Of a stretch of DNA of 64,000 bases, positions 1-12,068 are shown piece after piece (position 1 is the first letter of the stretch; every line of letters starts with the position of its first letter). The position numbers were made by a program, and so were the translations under genes. The stretch is from NCBI GenBank assembly GCA_015680905.1, contig CM027385.1, positions 26,170,501 to 26,234,500 on the forward strand, in the 5' to 3' direction. This stretch comes from Coptis chinensis (lineage: Eukaryota > Streptophyta > Magnoliopsida > Ranunculales > Ranunculaceae). The notes below the pieces were generated by a model. The model was not told where the DNA came from. It saw only the letters and a program-made list of their open reading frames with translations, and searched no databases.

Positions 1-63
1 TTGTGTTTGTAAATAGTAAAAACAGTGTATTCTAATCTAAACACGCGTAATGTAAACGAACTA

Positions 64-80
64 GATGGCAAGCGGCGCCA
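64..80 (-). other. Primer-binding site of element A
   Basis: Read on the minus strand the site is TGGCGCCGCTTGCCATC, directly after the LTR. Plant tRNA-Asp gives TGGCGCCGTTGCCGGGG, the primer used by Athila and Tat elements; the first eight bases agree and the rest is a near match. It sits one base from the LTR start. The tRNA assignment is inference from this partial match. Confidence 0.6.
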
Positions 81-594
81 TTGATAAGATATACATTTTT
101 ATACTACCAAAGCAGTGAATTGAAGTTGAAGAAATAGTAGATTAGAGATGGAAAAACAGTAATTAAATACTCTCAAAATTCATAGAAATAATGAGTAGTT
201 GTCGTGTTCGAACCAGTCGTACATTACTTGAATGCAAGTTTAGATTAGATAAATGCTTTACTAGTGAGAGTTAAAATAGTAGATTTAAAGGTGAAAAACA
301 GTGTTTTATATGATGAGGGAAGATATTAGAAGGGGTTTAATTCGCCATGCGATTCGATTGGCTATTAGTTAGTTATCGAATCGCTTGTTTGATCCCTAGT
401 GAACACCAAGTCATCTCGGATCGAGGTTTTACTAGCTTGAGATTTTAGCTCCCCCACAAATATCTTTGGTGGTGGCTTTAAACTCTAGGTCTCCGTTATG
501 AGCTCTATCTCTAGACACTCACAACAAAGAACTTCAAGTTCTTTTATGTAAAAAAATAATATACTAATGGCTACTCATCCTCACATGATTTCAT

Positions 595-616
595 AAACCT
601 CCTTTAATGGAGGTTT
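595..616. repeat. LTR inverted repeat (hairpin), conserved between elements
   Basis: AAACCTCC and GGAGGTTT form perfect 8-base arms around a 6-base loop in the LTR of A. The same stem occurs, with slight decay, at the same place in the LTRs of H (23376-23397), C (32532-32552 and 40974-40994) and D (42978-42997, and near 55677). Conservation across diverged LTRs suggests a functional RNA or DNA structure. Its role is unknown. Confidence 0.6.
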
Positions 617-828
617 AACCTAGTGTCATTGGAATCATATTAACTAAATAATAATAATAAGACATAATGTAAAAAGACAAGAATTTAATAGAAAAACTTA
701 AAGCTTTTTATTGATGGGAATTAATGGTGGCTACAAACTAAAACTATTATAACCCTAAACTAAACTAAAACTAATGATAAACTAAGGGGTTGAGAGAAAA
801 GAAGAGGAGAGGAGTGTTTAGCCTTAAC

Positions 829-842
829 CCTATTTATATAGG
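829..842 (-). promoter_or_regulatory. Putative LTR promoter TATA box, element A
   Basis: The minus strand reads CCTATATAAATAGG, a strong plant TATA box in the element's transcriptional orientation. Equivalent boxes lie at the same LTR position in H (23631-23643) and D (43191-43202 and 55890-55898). Positional conservation supports it as the core promoter; activity is not shown. Confidence 0.6.
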
Positions 843-1236
843 AGAGGGTTAGGGTTATATTTTCATGCATGGGTCAAAAAGGGAGACTTTGGGCCTCTAA
901 TGTGAGCCCAAAGTCCATTAGGTTAAGTTTAAAGAGGCCACAACTGCTAAAAATTACTTTCATACCCTTTTCGTCCACCTTTACAGCTCTGATTGGGGCA
1001 AGGCTGTGTCCATTGGAAAGATGGTTTCGAGTCAGTCGTTTTAACATAAAATATGCCTAATTCCGAGACCCGAGTCCAAAGATACAACTTGTTGAAGTTC
1101 TATTGACTTTTTTGTTCTTTTTCTACCCGGATTGACTTTGACTAGGCTTGAAAAAGGCTTTTCTTCACGATTCTTAGGCTTTAAATGTAGAACTTTCTCA
1201 GCAATCATCTTGACTCGTTTTCCATGCAAAAGTGGT

Positions 1237-2500
1237 TGATAGGGTAATATACTAAAAGCATTACTTTTGTATTAACTCTAATTCTTCATTTTTTGAATGA
1301 GAATCATATGGGCAAATGTTATGCATATTATATATGTTATTAGTTATATGCATGTTTCTAATACTTTATGTTGTAGATGATCTGGTGTGAACACACAGAA
1401 GATCATATCATCAATATCTTATAAAGTATAAGTAATCGTTCACAATCTAGATGGATTTGGACAAACCATTAGTACGGTTGTAGTATAATCTGGTATTAGT
1501 CTATATTGACTATAGGATTACACTAGTACACTTTGTGTGTATTGAACAGGACCAAGTGAGGTTGTTTCTCTTTATACTGACTGTATAAGAGAACAAACGC
1601 CTCTGTTATTATGGATGCTTGTCCTCCTAATCCGGATATAATAACTGGCACTTACGTGCATTGTACATTACTTTAAATCATCAATGAGTGAGATTCATTT
1701 CTGAATCAACAAACTCGATGGATTGGGTAATGACATTGTATGTAAGGTGTGCTGTTGATTATAGAAGGAATCCGTGACCCGCAGGAAGTCAGGTTGATGA
1801 TGTCCCCTTGAGGAGCTAAAAAAGATTGTCATGTAAACCCTGCAAGTGGATTTATTCCGACATGTCAATGAGGTTGAGTGGTACTACTCAAGGACATAAG
1901 AAGTTGATTAATGTAGTTGTCAGTAACTTGACTTAATCAACGGACATTCGATATCTTAAACACGGGGAGATCAACGAGCATATAATATGGAGCCCATAAA
2001 CGCTGACACGTAATTTGTGATTAGGGCGGTAGTGCAACAATGGCCTTTAGTGGAATAAGCCATTTGTGACGGACTTGGGCAGTGTGTTCTGGGCGAACAT
2101 GGGAAGCCCAAGCCTGTCAGGAGGCCCAACCCTAATTTCTCCTCATTGTCCCTGTTGTAGCCTATAAATAGAATACTCTCGCTCTGGCCAAAATTCACTA
2201 TTCACAGTATTAGAAAAAGAGGCAAGGAAAGATAGATCCAAAATTTGATCTAGATTTGTGAGAAAGAAGGGGATTGGTAGATCGTTGTCCACACAACGTC
2301 CAATCTATTATAAAGGAATACAACAAAAAATCAAGGGGTTGATTTCAGATTTGATAAAGCTTTGATTCTTAGAGATTACATCCAAGCCGATTCTCAAAAG
2401 GTATGTTCTCTATCCAAAGTCGTGAGAACCCTATTGATTCCGCTGCGCGTGGGTTCTCACGGTTCATAGAAATATTTGTTCTGAAATAACGGTTCCTACA
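1237..2500 (+). mobile_element. Solo LTR K1 (unassigned LTR family, 1264 bp)
   Basis: The LTR starts TGATAGGG and ends TTCCTACA, and is flanked by the 5-bp duplication GTGGT (1232-1236 and 2501-2505), so the ends are exact. No internal region accompanies it: a solo LTR left by recombination between the LTRs of an inserted element. It interrupts the LTR of element A. The same LTR occurs inverted at 56863-58085. Superfamily cannot be settled without internal sequence. Confidence 0.9.
2163..2170 (+). promoter_or_regulatory. Putative TATA box in solo LTR K1
   Basis: TATAAATA within CCTATAAATAGAAT lies about 340 bp before the LTR's right end on the plus strand, a normal place for a U3/R boundary. 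The inverted copy K2 has a matching TATATAAAG-type box near 57158. A plausible core promoter, inferred only from motif and position. Confidence 0.5.
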
Positions 2501-2699
2501 GTGGTGTCTTTAGTCACCTAATCAGCTTCAAGTCCTTAAATGCGCAAAAACACGTAAACAATACTAACTCTCATTTATTATAAACATAATTGGCCTAAGT
2601 ATAATACTATTAAGGGGTTTAAACTACACTTTTGGGTGCTTATTAGGCACCTTCAGTGAAGTAGTCTACTTGCTCGGTAGGGCGTGTTTGCTCGGCGGC

Positions 2700-3378
2700 A
2701 GGCGGATGCCAGAATTTCTAGATGCAGTGGGCATAGATAGGACCTGTGGTAGCGTCCTTGACCTCCACTAGAGCATCTGTAGCCTCGAACCCTCAGTGTT
2801 GCATGATCCTAGTGACCAACACTGGTAGAGGGGCGGTGGACCTCCTTGGTTTGCAAAGTTACTTCCAAACGAAGGTGATGATGAGAATCCACAAGATGTG
2901 GAACATCATCTTACCGATATCAGAAGGCTTGGCTAAGCCAAACAAGTTTTAAGCTATCCACTGAGATACCACCAACTGATTCCTTCATAGCGAACTTTGA
3001 AACGCACAGTCTGACTTGGGGTTTTTCACCCCCTCGAGAAGTGTTTATGCCATCATCACGTTAATGGTTCTGTTGTTTGGGGACTATTCCGTCTAAACAT
3101 AAGCCTTTAGAGGAATCCCCAGAACCTCACTCACCACATCTTTAGTGAGGTCGAGCGTGCGACCATCCATAACAACCATGATGCGGTCATCTTCCCCTCT
3201 AAGCATATGATTATAAAAGGAAAGAGTGAGAGAGGGAGAATAACTTGCACCTTCCAACAAAACCAAAGACTCCCATCCTCTTCTTCTAACCTCAGCCTTG
3301 AAGTGCACTTCAAATAGATCGAAATTGAAGATTGGTTCAAAATTTTGCTCCGGAATGATTTTTAGAACTCGAGCCATT
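2700..3378 (-). mobile_element. Element B: extra ORF downstream of the gag/pol region (fossil)
   Basis: Minus-strand coding remnant whose N-terminus contains a KIIPEQNF motif followed by an RRxGWESL segment and a GRTLDLTKDVVSEVLGIPL segment. The same pattern is seen in E (about 28760-29596) and, more distantly, in both extra ORFs of D. It sits where Athila elements carry an ORF beyond integrase, loosely called env-like. The nearest family I can suggest is the 'putative plant transposon protein' domain of Athila elements. I see no clear signal peptide or membrane anchor in this fragment. Function unknown; decayed. Confidence 0.55.
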
Positions 3379-3881
3379 TGGAGTAGGAATTGATAGAATT
3401 GGGAGGAGTTGGAATGGGGGTTGAAAATGGAGCAGGCTGTGAAAAATTGGAGTGGTGGTGTGTATGGTGGGTGGGCAGTCGCGAGGCCTATAAGGGTTTG
3501 ATGGCACGTGCCTCTTTTAGTTGGTTTGAAATTTTGGCCCAAGTCCAAATGAAATCAGGTAATTCCAATCATGTCCTCAGTGCCTTGCCAACTTCAAAAG
3601 CTGATCCGCGCTTTGTTACTCATCTGATCTTGACCCGTGAGGTACTAAAACGATTAACATTGAAAATGCCACGCAAGAATATATGGTACACTCACATCCA
3701 ACGGTGGATGAAAAACAAAAAATGGAAAGAACGGAAAAGAACCGAAGGGAAATATGTACAAACAAAAGAAGGAAAATTTTAATTAATTTTTTTGGGTTTT
3801 GAATAAGTTTGATTGAAATTTTAAAAAGGTGGGTCGTTTTAAGTGAGATTCCCAAGACTTTGAAGTTTTTGAAAACTTGAG

Positions 3882-4313
3882 TCAATCCCAACCAGATAGT
3901 TGGATTACTCTCCTCAACTGTGCTCGATGAGCAGGTGGCTGACACATAAAAACCTTGAAAATTGAATTTTCACTATGAGATTGAAGACCGGGGCAAGTTG
4001 GTGTTTGACAGTTCGAGCACCAGCCTTCTCTCATAGCTCGTCTTTTACGTGTGTATGAACTCTTACCTAAACTAGGAATGATTTTCAGTATATGTGTCCA
4101 TATCTTCAGCTGTAGTTCTTTAGGAAGTGCTTGCACACGATCATTGAAACTTATCCATCTAGTCTTGCTATGTGGAGGGTTTTTGTTTGTATAGGAAGAC
4201 ATTTTTGACAATTTTTGAAAGTTTTTAGAAAGAGAGAGATTGAAAAGGGGGAAAGATTTTGGGAAGAAAGGTAGAATTTTTGAAAATTTGTACAAGTTTG
4301 AGTCTTTTAACAT
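3882..4313 (-). mobile_element. Element B: additional 143-residue ORF (fossil, unknown function)
   Basis: Minus-strand open frame of 143 codons upstream, in the element's sense, of the extra ORF. Residues about 57-75 read as an LPKELQLKIWTHIL-type helix loosely resembling an F-box start, followed by a basic stretch and a Cys cluster, WCSNCQTPTCPG, then a CxPPAHRAQLRRV segment. A clear homologue lies in element E (about 30240-30640); I saw none in C or D. It may be a lineage-specific protein of the B/E subfamily. The F-box likeness is weak and I do not claim it. Function unknown. Confidence 0.45.
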
Positions 4314-4319
4314 CAGATT

Positions 4320-6060
4320 CTTGAGACAAATAGGGAGGTGGAGGCAAAAGATAGAGTTAAATAGAGAATAATATTACTTTGGGTTAGTCTATTTGTTTAA
4401 TTCTCGTTTGGAGACGACTCGTTTTTTTTTTAATTTTTATTTAATTTTTTTTATTAATTTTTAAGTTGGTTTTCTCAAGAAAAAGATATCTCTAACCATA
4501 TAGAGGTTTTGACAAGAAGATAAAATTATACGTGAATCCGGTATCATTTTGGTTACTTCGAGGCGTATAATTTTAATTTTTATATCCTCTAGTTTTGAAA
4601 ACTATGGAGAGATATTTTAAGATACTCGTACTCAAAAGCTGTGATTCTAGACGCTAATTTTTGAAAAACACACCATAACAGGAAATCTCAGGCAACTTTC
4701 GTGTTAGTTCTGGGGCGAACCCAATTTAGATAGACAGAGTTTCAACTATGCGAGTTGGGGGATTTACTGTGCAAGACATGGAATGTCTTGACCCGTGCGA
4801 ATATCTCGGTTCTATAGGCGACCCTTAGTAAGCAAAAATGATATCAAACCGCCCCTAAATTGCGTTGTTATAGGGGTTGGTCTTTGTAGAATCCATTGCC
4901 CATTTTGTTTTTGAAAAATTCACACAACTATATTTAATATCGAGAATCTTGTATGAAAAGATCGGAGAAGAAACTTTATTTTATTTTGAAAAGGGTGAGA
5001 GAAGGGTTTCTCTTTTTGGCATTTTTGGGTTTTTGTTCTTAAATTACTTAAAACAATAACAGAAAAAGAGAAAGCTACTAAGAAAAATCACTTTGAGGAG
5101 AGTGATCCTCCTAATAGAAGGAAAAATTGCTTGAATATAGGTGACTCAAATTACGAACCATCCCATGGTTTGGTCTCTTTAGATCTTCCACCTCTTGTTT
5201 TGCAAGTAGGCAAATCTAGTGAAGAAGACTAGCTCTATTTCTAGATAATCTAGTCTCTCTTCTCCTACTCTCTAGTTAGCCCTACTTAAAGCCATTCCAA
5301 CTAGATTGTAAGACGAAACTCGAAACAACTAGAAATCTCCCATAGAAGGAAAAGTTTTTTGAATTAAAAGGGCTCCAATTGCCAACCATCCCATGGTTTT
5401 GCATGCCTATATAAGACGAAGCATGCAAAACAACCATGAAAAGCAACTGTAAGACACTTCCACTCAATTAACATCTCAATTCTGCTTTGTTTCACATCTC
5501 TTCTTTATAGATGATAGACTACCCAAGCGTCAATAATGAAGATTGAAGGAAAGAACTTACGTAAGACAAAAAACAAGAAAATAAAATTATTTTGAAAAAT
5601 AATGTAAAATAAAGAAAAAAATACTTGTATACTCGCTCCATAGGGTCACACTTACTCCAACGATGAGTAGAAAAGTGTTTCACAAAAAATATGCGAGATA
5701 TACGTGGACTAAGGCTCCGACACTTACAACTACACACTCCAAATGGAGGGTCCGGTTACCTTATTGATGTATTCCTTTTAAAGCAAAAGGTGGAATAGAA
5801 TGGGGAAAGAATACATCATGGAAAAGAAAATTTAATCCTCGTAGATAGGATGATCATGAAAGAGTTTTTAGCGCTCCAACTTCGTTCGCGTCGCTTGTTG
5901 CTTCAAAGGCTGTGTTTTTTGGTTTAGGGTTAAGAATAACTTGTCCTGGGAACACACCTTTCTGGGCTTTGTCTTGGGCTAACAAGTTCAGAGATTATTG
6001 CATGGATGCTAGGATTTGAGTTTGTTGTTGCATGACAGATAATATTATTTCAGTGGGCTT
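4320..6060. other. Non-coding interior of element B
   Basis: AT-rich sequence without convincing coding frames. Segments near 4440-4860 and 5640-5760 are homologous to E (about 30955-31330 and 31480-31620), and the second also to D (about 49200-49310). This is the untranslated stretch between the integrase end and the extra ORFs of these elements. From about 5900 it becomes gag-like sequence matching D near 53400. No host gene seen. Confidence 0.6.
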
Positions 6061-6066
6061 AACTGT

Positions 6067-7225
6067 TTAGACACTAGTTGATGGTGTAACTGGAACTAGG
6101 TCTCTTTGGTTATTAATAGGTGGGTTTTGGTAGTTCTGGTTAAACTGGGATGAAACCAATGCTTTGTTCTGATTGTTATAGGTACATTGTTCTTGTCTGA
6201 ATGTATTTGGTAGTTTATTGAAACCTGGAGGTGGATGGGTTTGCGGATTATTAGTCCATGCAAAGTTTGGATGTTGTCTCCATGGCGCATTTGGTACATT
6301 GAAAGCACATACTTCTTCTGGTTGAAGTGATGACAGGTTTGTGATCAAAGGACAAGTGGCATCTATATGATTTAAGCTTAAATAGGAATTGCATGGTGAG
6401 GTATTTATGTTCATGACAGGATGAGGGGTTTGATCTTTTTGTTTGGTTGTGAGGGCATCAATCTTTCTTGTGAGGGTTTCGATTAAAGTTTTAATTTCTG
6501 GATTGGATTTCACCTAAAAAATACCACTAGCCTTAGATGTACTGGGTTGGGCTGTTATGGAATTATTTATATCACCCTAACGGGTACTCTTTTCAGGTTG
6601 GTTTTCAAGAAAGGTTAAAGCTTCGGTTGCACCTCTATCCAAAAAATTACTATTACTCATGATGTCGAGGGTTACTTTATGTTCTTGGAGAAGACCTTTG
6701 AAGAGACATTGGACAAGACTGGATTTTTCTAGTTTATGGTGAGGACATGAATGGAGTAGGTTAGAGAATCTATCCCATGCTTTGGAAATTGTCTCACTCG
6801 GACTCTGTCTGAAGAATTGTGTCTTACTTCTTATCTCTTCTATTTTCTTCGGCGAAAAGTACTTCTTCATGAAGGAGAACACAACTTTTTCCCATGTATC
6901 GAAAGAATCGGGCTTCTGAGAAAGAAGCCAAGTGTGACTCTTACCAGTTAGAGTGAAAGGAAACACTCGTAGCTTCACTTGATTGTCGGTGATGCCCGGA
7001 TGGTGGAAAGTATTGCATACTTCATGTATCTGGCATAGATGTTCGTACGGTAACTCCTATTCAAACCAGTGAAAGATGGGTAGAAGATTGAACACGTTTG
7101 GTGGAATATGAAAGTTGCTCGTGAGCGTTGTGAGTCGTATACAAGTGGGAGGCCCATCTTGCAACGGTGTGTAGAAGTTGGAGATAGGTTCTTCAGTTTG
7201 CACTACTTCGTCGTCCATCTTAGTA
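6067..7225 (-). mobile_element. Element B: gag remnant
   Basis: Minus-strand remnant of an Athila-type Gag. A retrotransposon-gag domain is recognisable at 6577-6978 (WLLSQKPDSFDTWEKV, then FRQSPSETISKAWDRF, then LLHSCPHHKLEKS), and a degenerate zinc-knuckle region at 6067-6513 followed by NAPWRQHPNF. The latter matches the D gag (53785-54183) in order and spacing. Capsid-type gag packages element RNA. Several breaks; not functional. Confidence 0.8.
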
Positions 7226-7931
7226 GGTGGAGGTCAAGAATTTGGAGATTGTCTTGGATGATGTGCTCTCCTACGTGAGTAAGTTTTATTCTAGCTAATA
7301 CCTGTAGTTCCTGAACGCAGTATCATACACTTTTAGTAAGAAAGCAAAACTATCCTAACATGCGCAAACGTGCAAGGTATATGCTTAAACAATCGAAATT
7401 CGTTTTTGCAAGTTTGGAGTTTAGAAAACTTTGCTTGGTCTATAATTTAGTATGCCCTGTTCTAAGGGAACAATTGGGCGCGAGACTAGGATGACTCTAC
7501 TACACGGCTTAGAAGAGTAGGCAGTCACTTCACCAAGTGGTATGCTACCAAGAATCTCACTCGCGATGAATCTGGGGTTGGGGAGTGAGAAAGTTAGTTG
7601 GTCCACCGGAATCTGGTAACTGATTACTATAAATCCTAGTGGCTATATTTTTGTCCTTTTCTGGAGGAGCGTGACTACTTTGGGATCTAGTTGTTTGATT
7701 TTAATTTATTTTTTTGGTCTAGGGCTTCAAGAATCAAGCATCGTCCGATTTATCTACATTGGGGAATGACTTCCCAATGGTTGTTATTTGGTTCAGGTTC
7801 AGTCTTATGCGTGAATGTAAATTGCAGTGCAGAAATTAAATTTCAAACAATCATGTAAGCATGCTTGAACACACAAGGTATCCTCTTACATGGGCTTCAA
7901 GGAGGTTTAGAATTTACCTCTCAAGCCGTGC
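7226..7931 (-). mobile_element. Element B: 5' leader, left half
   Basis: Non-coding leader between gag and the primer site of the minus-strand element. It is interrupted at 7932-7935 by a CACTA transposon and resumes at 20205. No plausible ORF or host-gene homology seen. Confidence 0.55.
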
Positions 7932-7955
7932 TTATCACTACAAGAAACATGGTTT

Positions 7956-8510
7956 TTGGAGACAAAAAAAAGTGTCACTAAATATTGTAAAAACGTCGCT
8001 AAATATATTTCGCGACGGTTTGTGGAATGTCGCGCCAACGTAGGTAATGGTATAGTCGGCAAAGATACAGAGCGACAATTTTACAACGTCGCTAAATATA
8101 AGACATTCACCAACGATGCAAATCGTCGCCATTGCTTCCATTTCGTCGCTAATTCATTTTCTTGTGCTCTATACAATAACGTCGCAAAAGATGTGTTTTT
8201 TTGCGACATTGTTAAAAGTGTCGTCCTTAAAACATTATTAGCTACATTTTTATCGTCAGTAAAGATCCAAAAAATTTGAAAATTTTAGTGTTATTAGCGA
8301 CTTTATAATCATTGCTAGTTGTAAAAAAAAATTTGTTATTAGCAACGTTGCTACCATTAATAAAAGTCTAAAACCTTTTAAATTTTGTGTGTTTTAGCGA
8401 CGTTTCTATTGTCGACAAAATTAAAATAAATTTAAAATTTTAGTGTTATATGTAACGTTTTGATCGTCGCACGAAACGAAAAAATCTGGTAGCTGTGTTT
8501 GTATTCCGAC
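7956..8510. repeat. Subterminal repeats of CACTA 1, left
   Basis: Short motifs related to GTCGCTAAATAT and GCGACGTTT recur in both orientations (for example near 7991, 8088, 8150, 8395 and 8465). In En/Spm such subterminal repeats bind the element-encoded TNPA-type protein. Matching motifs lie at the right end (19900-20175), including ACGTCGCTAAA near 19992. Confidence 0.7.
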
Positions 8511-9231
8511 ATTTACTTACGTCGTAGAAGACTATTTTTCCAACATCACTAATATCCATACTACAATTTTTCTTCTCATCTTTAATTTCACTTGTTTGTT
8601 TGTTTTCCACTACCATTCAACAAATAAACCTAAAAGAAAACAACCATAACATCAATTATTTTTTAATATGCAATAAGCAACAAATTTTCAATAAATAAAA
8701 ATGAGTAAATTCACTCAATTTTAAACAAAAAAGTTGCATAATTCCCGTCATTTACAAAAGCAACTCTAAACATCCCTCGAGCAGCTTGCAACTAAAATCA
8801 TCTTAACAGAAAAACTAAAATGTGCCATAAAATAGCATATAGATTCATTTGTAGCCTCTTGCAATTCGGAATCACCATTTTTTCACAAAAACATAGTACC
8901 AACCCACTTCTCTTGTGACGTAATTATGATTATCTGTACACAAAGATGTTATCCATTAGACCATCAAAATATAATCACGTCAAAATTAAAATCCGGGCAA
9001 CTATTAACAATTATATTAAGTTTATGATGTATCCAAAAAAGTTATCAAAGTCCTACTTCAAATTAGCAATACAAGACGGAGATAGTAGTAGTAGTATGGG
9101 TGGAAGAGTTCACTTAAGCAAGATTCAATAGTGGTTTCCTTCATCATTTTCAACTACAATTTCTAATAGCAAAAGTAAAATATGTCTAAAAATAAAAAAG
9201 GACTTATAGCTTATATACTTCTGACCATTAC
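8511..9231. other. CACTA 1 interior, no gene recognised
   Basis: AT-rich sequence lacking convincing coding frames or homology. If the adjacent minus-strand exon-like pieces come from a captured gene, this would be its downstream part. No polyadenylation or stop context could be fixed. Confidence 0.4.
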
Positions 9232-9403
9232 CGAAAAACTTATGATATCCTCATAAAATATAGAACTAACATTCCGCAGCTTGTCTAATGCACCACTTAT
9301 ATCAAAAGTTTCATTGCCTTGTTCATCCATTGTAACAACAACAACAAGTTTAGCTATAGTAACTCCAGAAGAGAATGTATACATGCATGGCTCAATAATC
9401 AAA
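9232..9403 (-). pseudogene. Exon-like segment in CACTA 1 (unrecognised gene)
   Basis: On the minus strand a 172-bp open segment is bounded by an AG acceptor (just above 9403) and a GTAATG donor (just below 9232). It encodes a regular soluble-protein-like stretch: FSSGVTIAKL, a run of Val, MDEQGNETFDISGALDKLRN, then SIFYEDIISFS. The charged and amphipathic helix pattern looks like real protein rather than chance. I do not recognise the family. A second splice-bounded segment lies at 9481-9540. With the segment at 18867-19040 these may be exons of one captured host gene read right to left, but I could not match reading phases confidently. Confidence 0.35.
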
Positions 9404-9480
9404 CTATTTTTCATCAATTTAAACAAACAAAACATGCATGAAAATAAGCAAGCTAAATATTGGTGATGTAAGTTCCTACC

Positions 9481-9540
9481 TTTGCATGCTTCCTTATCAC
9501 CACTCGTTCCAAATAACAAACTATACCCCTCGTCGACTCC
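9481..9540 (-). pseudogene. Short exon-like segment in CACTA 1
   Basis: The minus strand shows TTTTTAG acceptor context above 9540 and a GTAGGA donor below 9481, enclosing 60 bp open in two frames. One reads GVDEGYSLLFGTSGDKEACK. Its phase does not join cleanly to the neighbouring 9232-9403 segment, so either the boundaries are wrong or these are unrelated. Family unknown. Confidence 0.25.
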
Positions 9541-12068
9541 TAAAAATCAAATACACATAATTAAAATCTAAGAATGATCTAATTATCATAAAAATATGGA
9601 ATATACAAGTACATACAACGATTAAATACGAGATACTAAATGCTACCATTAATCTAAATAACGTTTTGCCCATATATTTAACATATATTAAGTCCTAGGC
9701 TATCCCCCAGGCTGCTGCAGGTCGCTCCCAAGCCGTTTCCAGCCTTTGTTAGGCTACTGACAGGACATTTCCAGCCATTGACATATACTATGTGTCATTT
9801 TTAACTATAGTAGTTCCCTCCAATATCCACTTAACAATCACTTGAACATTTTGGCTAATGTTTCTATTATGAAACAAATGATAATCTCACAAAAACACTT
9901 ATGTAACAAGCCTTGGTATCACTAGCAGTAGGTAATTTAAACCTCTTTTCATCCAATACCAAAATCAGTACCACCATCCACAATTATATCATGTACTCGT
10001 ACCCACATACCAATCAATGATATATAGCTATCCAACAACCATCACAACAACAACAACCCTTAGTAACATCATTCTTTTGTCTCATATGAAAAGTTCTATG
10101 TTTCACTAAACACCACCGTGCCAAGCTATCTTCATATACAATACTCATTCGCTAAACAAATTATGAACGTACATAAAGAATGTTCTATTCTTAGATAGAA
10201 CCTTAGTTGAGGTTGGTGTAGGGTTTAAATATCTCTAACGTCAGATTGGGGTTTGATTTACTAACCCAATTCAACATGCCAGAAAAACTTTTGGTGGACA
10301 GTTCAAGTGTTCTAACTTGTTTGATCAATAATGAGCAAAAGACTAAAGGAATTAAGTGTTTATTGGGTGTTTACTTAAGCAAATATCAACTTATGTTAAG
10401 AGAGCTCTAAATTACTCGCCAAGTGATGGTAGATTGCTGGAAATTTTCTGTCGGTCAACTCCAAACACTTCACACACACAGAGTCAACATCAGTAGATTA
10501 TCCTCTAACTAAAATGATTTCCAGCTCACCCTTTAATTGGTTTAACTTTTAAAAGATGAATTGGTGATAAAGTAAAGAAACTTGACGTTTCTTGGGCTAG
10601 CATATCCAATTAGATCATTATTAAACTATTTTATAAAAAAAATTATTCATTGGTATTCACCGGTTAACTTGAACTAACAATGTCTCAAGTGGTAATTATT
10701 AATCCTCACACTAGTGTATAAAACAAAATTGTATAATTAAAAGAACACTTTACATAACATTGTCTTCTCAATACTCAATAAAAGTCTACCATTATGCCTG
10801 CCACATAGTCCCTAACAATACACACCACTTACCAAATATCTTCATAGCATTTACATTGTATAAGTTAATACATTGACAAGGAACAAGTGTCGCACCGACT
10901 TAAAATATCGCAAACAACCTTAGATAAGTAGAAAAGAAACTTAGTATATTTTTCTTTATGCTTATTGCAAGTTGGTGTTAGGCAGAACCCTTCAGTACTA
11001 TTATAACAAGAATGTGTCTACACCGAACACCAAGACTGGTATGACTTTGGTACTTCCCTGGATCATTTTGTTCACGATGACTAACATCATAGTTCCCAAC
11101 ACCTATGGCTAACATACATAAATGGACGAAACTAGCTATAGACACAAAAAATGCCTAACATAGAAAAAACAAGCTATGGACACAAAACATGCCTAGCAAT
11201 AGACTTTGTTATTAAAATATAAGGTGATCAATCATATACCTTTTCTAGCCAAGAGGGAGAGGTAAATCCCTTAGTGTGCAAGGGGATAAGCTAGTTACAA
11301 GGCCCAACCAAAAATGTCACTGCCATAGTAGAAATAAAGATGAAAGGAATATCAGCAAACAAACAAACCCAAAGTAGTCTTCATAAGGATGAGATATGAA
11401 AACATATTGTATTAGGCGAAGAATTGGACCTAGTATAGCTGAGATAACAACTGCTCCTGATGAACCACTTCATTTAATTGGCATGCTACCTTGAAGAATA
11501 GAAGAAGCTTCCAAACCAATCCCCAAGATTTATATCAACCAACATAGCGAGATGCTTCTCCTAAAGAAAGTATATAAACCTAACTGAATTTTTTTAGTTT
11601 ATGCATACAAAGTTACATATATCTAAGCACAACCACATTACCAAGTGAAAGGTTCTTAAGTGCATAAATCAAAATAAGATCCCCTTTTCCAGATCTATCC
11701 CCAATTATTATTAGGAGGAGTTGGCTGCATAGAAGACAAAAGTAATAGGTGGCACGCATTCAATTTATTTAAGATAACCATACACTAATAGGTGTATTTT
11801 CTAAGTTAAGTACCACATGCAACAACTATGAAGTTTGTACCCAAATTCTCATATCACAACCACGTGCAAAACTTTTTAATTGCTATGCATCATCTAAACT
11901 CATGTCCACTTAGCAACAAGCACATAAATAAAAAGGTCTAAACAAAATAATAATTATTAAACACAAAATGAAACCTAATCAATGAAAATGGATCAAATGC
12001 CCGATGTATATACCGAAGTCTCTGGCCAGTGTAAAGTGATAGACAATTCCTTAAAGCTTACTCATAAC
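9541..12068. other. CACTA 1 interior left of the LINE, no gene assigned
   Basis: About 2.5 kb of AT-rich, intron-like sequence. One minus-strand stretch (11320-11469) is open for 50 codons and very hydrophobic, reading like a membrane segment (GAVVISAILGPILRLIQYVF, then HPYEDYF, then LLIFLSSLFLLW), but it lacks a start and clear splice bounds. It may be another captured piece. Nothing else is recognisable. Confidence 0.4.

Larger units (their letters stand above)
1..2645 (-). mobile_element. Athila-type LTR element A, right end (leader, primer site, 5' LTR)
   Basis: Right-hand end of a minus-strand Ty3/gypsy Athila-type element whose body lies left of the window. The LTR begins TGATAAG at 82 and ends near 2645 in a degenerate CTTATTA, against TTATCA in its relatives. 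It is interrupted by a solo LTR (1237-2500 plus a 5-bp duplication). Immediately left is a primer-binding site (64-80), which marks this copy as the 5' LTR of a minus-strand element. Blocks near 595, 900 and 1060 are shared with the LTRs of H, C and D but are clearly diverged, so the copy is old. The sequence right of it (from about 2720) is homologous to the extra-ORF region of element E, so A appears to have inserted into element B. It has no coding capacity in the window. Confidence 0.75.

Noticed and set aside
869-1229. Small ORFs inside the LTR of A
   Set aside because: They overlap the LTR promoter region, are not conserved as protein in related LTRs and occur on both strands.
8946-9131. 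61-codon ORF in CACTA 1
   Set aside because: Low-complexity lysine-rich translation of AT-rich DNA with no homologue or splice support.
11320-11469. Membrane-protein exon on the minus strand
   Set aside because: Hydrophobic and open for 50 codons, but no start, no clear splice sites and no recognised family; kept only as a possible captured piece.
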